From positions 8,570-72,569 of the forward strand of contig JAUNJL010000005.1 of the NCBI GenBank assembly GCA_030533315.1: a stretch of DNA of 64,000 nucleotides, in the 5' to 3' direction. Positions 15,534 through 22,500 of this stretch are shown one piece after another (the stretch's first letter is position 1; each line of letters opens with the position of its first letter). The position numbers were made by a program, and so were the translations under genes. This DNA comes from Eubacteriales bacterium (lineage in GTDB: Bacteria > Bacillota_A > Clostridia > Lachnospirales > Lachnospiraceae). A model generated the notes under the pieces. The model did no database searches and was not told the DNA's origin. It saw only the letters and a program-made list of their open reading frames with translations.

Positions 15534-15609
15534 AGGAATATCAATGACGTTTTTCGACACCTGCCGGCGAGATCGCTCCTCAGGACGAAAGGCATTGTAG
15601 GGGGGCCCT

Positions 15610-18030
15610 ATGAGTTCGCAGAAAAAGCACAAGAGAAATAAAACTAAATTGTTTAGCACCGGCAATGTTTTTGTTGCCGTTTTTCTGGGGATTGCCCTGC
15701 TGATCGGGACCGTCCTCATGGCGGGGAACATCAGGACCAACATACGGGCCACCTCCTACGAAAGCCTGCGCAGCGTTTCCGCTGAGAGTGCAAAGTCTGT
15801 CACCGGGATCCTGCAGAGCCGGATCGGTTATCTGAGAAGTCTTTGGATCCAGCTGAGGGATACCCCGCCGGATATGAGGGAAAAGGTGCTCCTCCAGCAC
15901 CAGGAGAGGAGCAGCATTTACGGCTTCGACTGGATCGGCTGTGCGGATGCCTCCGGAAGGGACTTCAAAAGCAACGGAGAAGTGGCAAACATCAAAAAGG
16001 GCAGCCTGTTCCAGAGCAGTATGCAGGGCAACATCGGCATCGCCCTGCGTCCGGTGCTCCATCCAGACGGGGAGAAACGGGACGGTATCATCCTGAGCAT
16101 CCCCATTTATGCGGATGGGCCGGATCCGGTGGGCTGCCTTTACCAGTCCTTTTCCCCGGAGAATTTCTCCAATCTTCTGGAGGTGGGCGCCTTCAACGGA
16201 AATGCCTATGTGACCCTTTTGGGGCCGGACGGGATGGTCCTGGCGGCCACGGCGAAGCATGTCCTGAACGTGGGAGAGAACGTTCTGGAGCGTCTCGGAG
16301 AGAAGGAGGAGAATCGGGAATATGCGGATTCTCTGGAGCATTCCATCCGCACCATGAAGGGCGGGGAGGGATTTTTCCGGATGAAGGGCTCCAGCTGGTG
16401 CTGCTACTACACCCCCATTACCCTGGAGTGCGGAGAGGCGACCATGAATCTGGGAGTCTTAAGCGTGGTGCCGGGAAGCTTCGTGTCCCAGCAGACCGGC
16501 CGCACCTTCCGCCTGGTGCTTTATCTGGCGGGCATGGTGGCGGCCACCATCCTGATGCTGGGGATCTGGCTGTACCGGTCCCTGCGCCAGAACAAGAAGG
16601 AGCTGGAGAGGCTGGCTTACCGGGACATCCTTACCGGCCAGGATAATTATGAGGCCTTCAAGCGGGATTTTGAGTATCTGAAGGACGAGACCGGTATTTT
16701 TCTGATCTGCGATCTGGTGGATTTCAAGCTGATCAACCGTTATTTCGGCTCCGACAAGGGGGATCTGGTGCTCCAGGAGATGGGAAGGCTTTTTGTGGGG
16801 ATGAGAGGCAGCGACAATCTGACGGCCCGGGTTTCGGACGACCAGTTCGTGTTCTTTTTCTCCAGCATGAAGATGAACGAGGCCCCGGAGAAGTGCCGGG
16901 AGCTCCAGGGGCAGGTGCTGTCCCTTCTCCGCCACCTGAAGGTGCGGATCAGCAGCCCCGTCTTTGGCTATTGTCTGGTGAAGGGCAACAAGCCCATCGA
17001 GTGGTACCGCAGCAGGGTGATGTTTGCCAAGAATCTGGCCAAGCAGAGAGGAAAGCTTTACTGGGCCTATGACGAGGAGACGGCCGCCGAGCTGACGGAG
17101 ACGGACCAGCTTTTGAATACCTTTGAGCAGGCCATCCGGGAGGAGCGGCTGGAGGTTTGGTATCAGCCCAAATACCTGGTGAGAGAGAAGAGGATCGGCG
17201 GTGCGGAGGCCCTTGTCCGCTGGAGGGGCGAGGATGGAGAGCTGATCTCCCCGGCAAGGTTTATCAGCCTGTTGGAGGAGTATGGAAAGATCGCCGCTTT
17301 GGATGAATATGTTTTCACCAAGGTCTGCAAAATGCAGAAGGTGTGGAGGGATGCGGGGCTTGACCCGGTTCAGGTGTCGGTGAACCTTTCCCGCAGCAGC
17401 CTGGTGGATGCGTCTCTTCCCGAAAAATACCGAAAGATCGTGGAGGACACCTGTGGGGACCAAAGCCTGATCTCCCTGGAGATCACGGAGGACTCCGTGC
17501 AGAAGGACGTGATGGACGTGATCCGGGCCTTTCGGGAGCAGGGCTTCTTCCTTCTGATGGACGATTTCGGAAAGGGAAGCTCCAATTTGGCAAACCTCCG
17601 CAAGGATCTTTTCTCCGGCGTCAAGCTGGATAAGAGCCTGGTGGAGCTGGTGGGAACGGGAGACGAGGGCCTGCTTTCCGGTTCCATGCAGATGATCCAT
17701 TCCCTGGGGATGTGGATCACCGCCGAGGGCGTGGAACGGCAGGAGGAGGTCAGCTTCCTGGAGGAAACCTACTGCGACGACATCCAGGGCTACTTCTACT
17801 ACCGTCCCATGGAGGACTACTCCTTTGCAGGTCTTCTGAAGGAAGCCGTCTCTTTTTATGGGGGGGGCAGAAGCCAGGGCATTTTAGGAGCGTCCATGGG
17901 AAGCCGCAGGAGCCTGCCGTCCGGTGACGATATGGGAGGCCGGCGGGAGGAAGGGGGTTCCGCGAACAGACGGGGCCCCTTCCCGTCCGGTGACGGGATC
18001 GGGAGCCGCAGAGTCAGAGTCCTTTTGTAA
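15610..18030 (+). CDS. Membrane EAL phosphodiesterase with degenerate GGDEF and slippage-prone C-terminal tail
   Basis: An 806-residue protein. One transmembrane helix (about 20-43), an extracytoplasmic sensor (45-298), a second helix (300-322), a degenerate GGDEF fold (335-490; SDDQF in place of GGDEF near 409), and an EAL domain (500-745) with GGAEALVRW, VNLSR, EITED, MDDFGKG, VKLDK and AEGVE. It should degrade cyclic-di-GMP. A ~55-residue Gly/Arg/Ser-rich tail follows the EAL domain and begins at a G8 run (17860-17867). The tail contains a 13-base direct repeat (17917 and 17983), giving two PSGDxxGxRR-like units. Start ATG 15610 follows TAGGGGG. It ends before a bidirectional terminator shared with the opposing kinase gene. 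Confidence 0.85.
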   Translation: MSSQKKHKRNKTKLFSTGNVFVAVFLGIALLIGTVLMAGNIRTNIRATSYESLRSVSAESAKSVTGILQSRIGYLRSLWIQLRDTPPDMREKVLLQHQERSSIYGFDWIGCADASGRDFKSNGEVANIKKGSLFQSSMQGNIGIALRPVLHPDGEKRDGIILSIPIYADGPDPVGCLYQSFSPENFSNLLEVGAFNGNAYVTLLGPDGMVLAATAKHVLNVGENVLERLGEKEENREYADSLEHSIRTMKGGEGFFRMKGSSWCCYYTPITLECGEATMNLGVLSVVPGSFVSQQTGRTFRLVLYLAGMVAATILMLGIWLYRSLRQNKKELERLAYRDILTGQDNYEAFKRDFEYLKDETGIFLICDLVDFKLINRYFGSDKGDLVLQEMGRLFVGMRGSDNLTARVSDDQFVFFFSSMKMNEAPEKCRELQGQVLSLLRHLKVRISSPVFGYCLVKGNKPIEWYRSRVMFAKNLAKQRGKLYWAYDEETAAELTETDQLLNTFEQAIREERLEVWYQPKYLVREKRIGGAEALVRWRGEDGELISPARFISLLEEYGKIAALDEYVFTKVCKMQKVWRDAGLDPVQVSVNLSRSSLVDASLPEKYRKIVEDTCGDQSLISLEITEDSVQKDVMDVIRAFREQGFFLLMDDFGKGSSNLANLRKDLFSGVKLDKSLVELVGTGDEGLLSGSMQMIHSLGMWITAEGVERQEEVSFLEETYCDDIQGYFYYRPMEDYSFAGLLKEAVSFYGGGRSQGILGASMGSRRSLPSGDDMGGRREEGGSANRRGPFPSGDGIGSRRVRVLL
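17860..17867 (+). repeat. Coding G8 tract at the end of the EAL domain
   Basis: Eight G follow TTTTTAT and encode Tyr-Gly-Gly-Gly. By my translation, loss of one G gives a stop about ten residues later (ending in ARAF), and gain of one G gives a different 24-residue tail ending at 17927. The current eight-G state reads through to the long tail ending at 18030. Confidence 0.75.
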
Positions 18031-18033
18031 ATC

Positions 18034-18086
18034 AAAACAGGCGCTTTTTGCTTCTGAGATACAGAGGCAAGGGGCGCCTGTTTTTT
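18034..18086. terminator. Bidirectional terminator between convergent genes
   Basis: AAAACAGGCGC (18034-18044) pairs with GCGCCTGTTTT (18074-18084) around an inner loop, with T-runs on both strands. It separates the plus-strand EAL gene from the minus-strand sugar kinase. Confidence 0.85.
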
Positions 18087-18094
18087 CTATGTAT

Positions 18095-19237
18095 TTACGA
18101 AAGGGATCCGGGGCTGCCTGGGTTTTTGGCCCACCCTGCCTGGATCTTCTTTTCCAGTTCCTCGAAGCTTTTCAGGCCGCCGAGGGCGTCGTAGGCGGCC
18201 ACGCAGGAGGCGCCGGTCCCGGCGGCCAGATGCAGGCAGTCCTCCAGGCTGCGGCCCATGAGCATGGCCGTCAGGAAGGCGGCGATGCTGGTATCTCCCG
18301 CCCCGGTCCCGGACAGGATGCAGTCCGGCACGTAGCTTTGCTCAAAGCCCTCCTTGCCGGCCCAGGCCGCCAGATCCAGGTCCACCCGCCGGCTGATCTG
18401 GGCCAGCCGGGCCTCACAGGAGGTTTGATAGTACATGCCCGGCGCTCCGCATTTGATAAGGAGCACCTTGGCTCCCAGATCCATGCATTGCTGTGCCAAG
18501 GGACGGACGTCCTGCTCCACGTCCAGGATCTCCGTGATGTCCCTGCCTGCCGCCCGTTCCTGCCAGAGGGCGAAGCGCTCCCGGTCCAGCATGAAGCACA
18601 GCTCCTCCACGCTGGGGACGAAAAAGTCCACGTAGGGGATGACGGCTTCCAGTATGCTCCGCCAGTTTGCCTCCCCCGCCTTGGAGGAGGCGTCCACCGC
18701 AGCCATGTCCAGGGAGGTGGCTGCCCCGGCCTCCTTGGCCATGCGGAAGATCTTCACCAGCTCCTTTCCCCCCTCCTGGTACATCCTCCTCATGAGGGGA
18801 GGGTAGCCGAAGTGGAAAAGGGCGGCGTCCTCAAGGGCCTTTGCCGGGATGTTCTCTGCGCAGAAGGTGTCGTTGGCGCCGGGGCCGTGAAGGAAGATCC
18901 TATCGATCCCGGGCACGGCCAGCACCACGGTGTAGGAGGTGGATTCCCCCGGGGACACCAGCAGGTTTCCCCCCGCCCCATACTCCTCCAGGATCCTTTG
19001 TATCATGGAGCCAAAGGCGTCGTCCCCCACCTTTCCCATGAGGGACACGTCCGCCCCCAAAAGCTTCATGGCCAGCCCCGTATTTGCCACAGAGCCTCCT
19101 GTATGGATCTCCGCCTTCTCCATTTGGATCAGATTTCCCGGCCTTAGGAGCGCATCCAGGCGGCTGACCTTTTTTCCCGGGAAAACCGGGGTGATATCCA
19201 GAGAGATGTGTCCCGCTGCGATCACTTTTTTGTTCAT
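18095..19237 (-). CDS. PfkB-family carbohydrate kinase
   Basis: A 380-residue ribokinase-like kinase that should phosphorylate a sugar, sugar phosphate or nucleoside with ATP in the cytosol. PfkB features seen are the N-terminal GGSVANTGLAMKLLG signature (residues ~46-60) and the C-terminal GTGAGDTSIAAFL anion-hole and catalytic Asp motif (about 311-323). It is longer than a typical 300-320 residue member. The ATG at 19237 has GGAGGGAC directly upstream. It is divergent from a class II ketose-bisphosphate aldolase, which suggests a shared pathway in which the kinase makes a sugar phosphate that the aldolase splits. The substrate cannot be read from sequence. Confidence 0.85.
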   Translation of the reverse strand: MNKKVIAAGHISLDITPVFPGKKVSRLDALLRPGNLIQMEKAEIHTGGSVANTGLAMKLLGADVSLMGKVGDDAFGSMIQRILEEYGAGGNLLVSPGESTSYTVVLAVPGIDRIFLHGPGANDTFCAENIPAKALEDAALFHFGYPPLMRRMYQEGGKELVKIFRMAKEAGAATSLDMAAVDASSKAGEANWRSILEAVIPYVDFFVPSVEELCFMLDRERFALWQERAAGRDITEILDVEQDVRPLAQQCMDLGAKVLLIKCGAPGMYYQTSCEARLAQISRRVDLDLAAWAGKEGFEQSYVPDCILSGTGAGDTSIAAFLTAMLMGRSLEDCLHLAAGTGASCVAAYDALGGLKSFEELEKKIQAGWAKNPGSPGSLS

Positions 19238-19254
19238 ATGTCCCTCCGATCTCA

Positions 19255-19287
19255 GCAGGGAGGACAGACGCCGCCTGTCCTCCCTGC
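19255..19287. promoter_or_regulatory. Perfect hairpin in the leader of the PfkB kinase gene
   Basis: A 12-bp perfect inverted repeat (19255-19266 with 19276-19287) ends 18 bases before the kinase start codon. On the plus strand it is followed by a T-rich stretch, so it could stop antisense transcription; on the minus strand it lies immediately before the ribosome binding site and could limit translation. Confidence 0.5.
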
Positions 19288-19546
19288 CTTATATTTTTTT
19301 GATTTCCGCAGGGCCCTGGAGCTCTTGCAGCCGATCCTCATCAGAAGCTCCCTGCATTTTTGGGTCATTCAGATCCCCTGTCTCTGGAAGACAGACGTCC
19401 TTTGGCCGGGGGCTTTTGTGAGCGTCCTGGCGGCTCAGGCGAGAGTCCTGCCTTTTGGAGAGGGAGGGCTCTTTCCAGCCGCCTATGGTACCATCATATC
19501 GTATTCCCTGCCCATTTGCAACATCAATGGGAGAATATGAGCAATT

Positions 19547-19558
19547 TTGTATGTACAA
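19547..19558 (+). promoter_or_regulatory. Possible GntR-type operator
   Basis: TTGTA and TACAA flank a two-base centre (TTGTATGTACAA), about 100 bases before the aldolase start. Such elements are typical of GntR-family operators, but no GntR gene is in the window. Confidence 0.3.
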
Positions 19559-19650
19559 GTGAGGAAAAAAAGGATAAAATGGAGATATCTGCAGAAAGAT
19601 TGCCGCAGGCTTTTTCGTCTGCGGCGGAATTGGAAGTAGGAGGAAAAAAG

Positions 19651-20535
19651 ATGCTTGTTACATTAAAAGAAATCCTGGATCTATGTGAAGCAAAAAAATG
19701 CGCCGCAGGCGCCTTTAACACCCCGAATCTGGAATCGCTTATGGGAGTTCTCTCGGCGGCGGAGGAGCTGGACGTGCCGGTCATCATCCAGCACGCACAG
19801 GTGCACGAGGAGCTGGTGCCGCTGGACATCATAGGGCCTATCATGGTGGACATGGCAAAGAAGGCCTCGGTTCCCGTGGCCGTTCATCTGGATCACGGCG
19901 AGTCCCTTCCCTATCTCCAAAGGGCGCTGAACATGGGCTTTACCTCCGTGATGTATGACGGCTCCACCCTTTCCTATGAGGAGAATGTGGCCAACACCCG
20001 GCTGGCGGTCTCCATGGCCAGGCGGACGGGCGCCTCCGTGGAGGCGGAGTTGGGCTGCATGGGAAAACGGGAGAACGGCAGCGGAAGCGCCGGAGAGGGA
20101 GTGGACCCGGATAAGATCTACACCGATCCGGATCAGGCCAAGCTGTTTGTGGAGGCCACGGGGATCGATGCCCTGGCCTGCTCCTTTGGAACCACCCACG
20201 GCGTGTACCTGAGCCAGCCTCAGCTGGATTTTGGCGTGGTGGAGAAGGTCAGGGAGAAGGCCCTTGTGCCGGTGGTGATGCACGGAGGCTCCGGCGTCAG
20301 TGAGGAGGACTTCCGCCAGGCTATCCGAAAGGGCGTGCGGAAGATCAATTATTATACGTACATGGCCATGGCCGGAGGGGAAAGCGCCGCCAGCCATTTG
20401 GCCGGCAGCTGCGATCTGGCGGCCTCGGAGGGGAAGGGAGGAGCACCCATCATGTACCACGACATCGTCCGGTGGGGCATGGAGGCCATGAAGGAAAATT
20501 GTAAGAAGGCCATGGAGGTCTTCTCCATGCGGTAG
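19651..20535 (+). CDS. Class II ketose-bisphosphate aldolase
   Basis: A 294-residue zinc-dependent aldolase of the FbaA/GatY/KbaY family, splitting fructose- or tagatose-1,6-bisphosphate (or a similar ketose phosphate) into dihydroxyacetone phosphate and an aldehyde. Zinc and catalytic motifs seen are VAVHLDHGES (about 79-88), VEAELGCMG (about 133-141), SFGTTHGVY and VVMHGGSGV. ATG 19651 is chosen because TAGGAGG lies seven bases upstream; the open frame extends further 5' without plausible sites. It is divergent from the PfkB kinase. Tagatose versus fructose specificity is not decided. Confidence 0.9.
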   Translation: MLVTLKEILDLCEAKKCAAGAFNTPNLESLMGVLSAAEELDVPVIIQHAQVHEELVPLDIIGPIMVDMAKKASVPVAVHLDHGESLPYLQRALNMGFTSVMYDGSTLSYEENVANTRLAVSMARRTGASVEAELGCMGKRENGSGSAGEGVDPDKIYTDPDQAKLFVEATGIDALACSFGTTHGVYLSQPQLDFGVVEKVREKALVPVVMHGGSGVSEEDFRQAIRKGVRKINYYTYMAMAGGESAASHLAGSCDLAASEGKGGAPIMYHDIVRWGMEAMKENCKKAMEVFSMR

Positions 20536-20931
20536 ACGGGGCCTTGTGACGTCAGTTTCGCCGGAAGCTTTTTTGCAGGTTAGACAAGGCTTCCCCCTTT
20601 GCCCTTTCTTTTTTCGCAGGGTGCTCTTCTTCTCCGGAAGGGAACATACCGGGCAGGGAATTTTGCAGAATCGGATGAAAGGACAGCTCCGTCAGGCCTT
20701 TTGGGGTCTGGCGGAGCTGTTTCTCAGGGGTCGGCGCAGCTGGGAAAATAGTGTGGGATGGGCTGATTTTCCTTGGATTTTCCGGTAAAATCCGTAGACA
20801 AATGGGTGAAATTGTGGTAGTTTATGTGTAGTATTTTCTATCTTGACAGATTATTGAGACAGACGGGGGCGAGAGGCTTCTGAGTACATGCTGCGACGCC
20901 TGAGGGTGTGGCGGCGGCAGGGGGGAAGACA
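20536..20931. other. Intergenic stretch without a recognised gene
   Basis: About 400 bases between the aldolase and the GGDEF gene. It holds the terminator at 20683-20723 and a TTGACA at 20843-20848 with no good -10 at 17 bases. No coding frame with a credible start was found. Confidence 0.6.
20683..20723 (+). terminator. Probable terminator downstream of the aldolase
   Basis: ACAGCTCCG (20683-20691) pairs with CGGAGCTGT (20712-20720), extended inward by imperfect pairing, and a short T-rich tract follows. Confidence 0.6.
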
Positions 20932-22302
20932 TTGAGAAGAGAGACAGCATCGCCCGTACACGGGATTAAGATCAGAAGGATCGCAAATATCTGCATCGTG
21001 CTTTGTCTGGCCTTTATGGCCATTATTTACACGGAGATCGGCAAGGTGGACGAGAGCTACCGGCGTTTGATCAGTACGACGCAGGACTGTTTTGAGGGGC
21101 AGAAGTGCGCGATCTCCCTGGAGCGCTCCTCGGATTACCTGACCAGGCAGGTGCGCCTGTTCGTGGTGGAGAGGAAGCTGGAGGATATGTACCTCTACTT
21201 TGACGAGGTGGAGGGACAGAATCGAGAAAAGATGGTGGCGGATCTGGAGGCGCTGTACGGTGACATCGATCCGGAGACGGTGGCGAAGCTGGATAGCGCT
21301 CTCCAGGAGTCCAAGGCCCTGGAGCAGCTGGAGGTGCACGCCATGTGCCTGATGTCCTATGCCTTGGGGACCAAGAAGGAGGATGTGCCGGAGGCGGTGG
21401 CCCAGTGGGAGATGACGGAAGAAGAGAAGAAGATGTCCGAGGAGGAGCTGATCGATAAGGCTTATGACCTGGTCTACGGAAAAGAGTACCTTGTGGAGAA
21501 GCAGCTGATCAAATCCAACATCCAGGGGACTCTGGATCTTTTGGCGGAAAATATGGGCAGGAGACAGGCCCGGAGCAGGGAGGCGCTGGAGAAAGCCTTC
21601 CAGGATCAGAGGTTCTTTATCTTTTTGATCCTGGCCATGGTCTGTATCGTGTTTTGGCTGACCGGTTCACTGATCATATATCCGGTGGGGGAGCATGTGC
21701 GCTCCATTCAGGCCGACCGGAAGTGGAAGATTCTGGGAGCCTACGAGATGCGGTATCTGGCATTTATCTACAACCGCCTGTATGACAAAAACGAGGCCTA
21801 CAAGAAGGAGCTGGAGTACCGGGCGGATCATGACGGGATGACGGGGATCTACAACAGGGCGGCCTTCGAGAAAAAGGGGGACGAGCTGAAGGACAGGCGC
21901 GTCGATGTGGGCCTGATCCTTGTGGACGTGGATGAATTTAAAGGAGTCAATGACACAAAGGGCCATGACGCGGGGGACGAGGCGCTGAAAATGGTGGCCA
22001 AGCTGCTGAACGGCCTTGCCCTGGAGAACCGGTACTGCATCGCCCGCATCGGAGGAGACGAGTTTGCCCTGATCCTCCAGGGGACCAAAAAGGACTGCTT
22101 CCCCGCCATTGAGAAGGAGATCGAGAGGATGAACCAGGTTTTGGGAACCGGGGAGGGCGCTGTGCCCAAGCTCTCTGTCAGCGTGGGAGTGGCCTTTTCG
22201 GAGAACGGATATTCCAAGGATCTGTTCCGACAGGCGGATCAGGCCCTGTACGAAACAAAGAAGCAGGGAGGCGGAAGCTGCCACATGTATCAGGGCGCCT
22301 AG
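20932..22302 (+). CDS. Membrane diguanylate cyclase (GGDEF)
   Basis: A 456-residue cyclase. A transmembrane helix (about 16-34) and a second (about 222-245) bound an extracytoplasmic, mostly helical, charge-rich sensor of ~185 residues without a recognisable family. The C-terminal GGDEF domain (about 285-450) carries DHDGMTGIYNR, VDVDEFKGVND and canonical RIGGDEF near 372, so it should be active. The TTG at 20932 is chosen because AGGGGGGAAG lies just upstream; a GTG at 20908 has no properly spaced site. It converges on the EAL gene at 22501, forming another synthesis/breakdown pair. Confidence 0.85.
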   Translation: MRRETASPVHGIKIRRIANICIVLCLAFMAIIYTEIGKVDESYRRLISTTQDCFEGQKCAISLERSSDYLTRQVRLFVVERKLEDMYLYFDEVEGQNREKMVADLEALYGDIDPETVAKLDSALQESKALEQLEVHAMCLMSYALGTKKEDVPEAVAQWEMTEEEKKMSEEELIDKAYDLVYGKEYLVEKQLIKSNIQGTLDLLAENMGRRQARSREALEKAFQDQRFFIFLILAMVCIVFWLTGSLIIYPVGEHVRSIQADRKWKILGAYEMRYLAFIYNRLYDKNEAYKKELEYRADHDGMTGIYNRAAFEKKGDELKDRRVDVGLILVDVDEFKGVNDTKGHDAGDEALKMVAKLLNGLALENRYCIARIGGDEFALILQGTKKDCFPAIEKEIERMNQVLGTGEGAVPKLSVSVGVAFSENGYSKDLFRQADQALYETKKQGGGSCHMYQGA

Positions 22303-22366
22303 GAGGGCGGAGGATCGATGCGGCACACCGCCCTGGATGAAGGGAGCGGCAGGCGGCGCTCTGCAG

Positions 22367-22404
22367 AAAAAATGGCTGGGGATGGGCTCCCCGGCCATTT
22401 TTTT
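22367..22404. terminator. Bidirectional terminator
   Basis: A-run plus TGGCTGGGG (22367-22381) pairs with CCCCGGCCA plus a T-run (22389-22404), with one mismatch region. It lies between the convergent GGDEF and EAL genes and can serve both. Confidence 0.75.
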
Positions 22405-22500
22405 CGGACTTTTTTATTTTTTGCCTGCAGAGTCCCTGGAGCGGGGCCTGCCGGTGTCTTTAGGCGATTCTTTTTTCAGGTTCCTTTCTTTGGGGCCTCT

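Noticed and set aside
20908..20910. GTG start for the membrane cyclase
   Set aside because: The nearest purine-rich site is only about one base away; TTG at 20932 has a well-spaced site.
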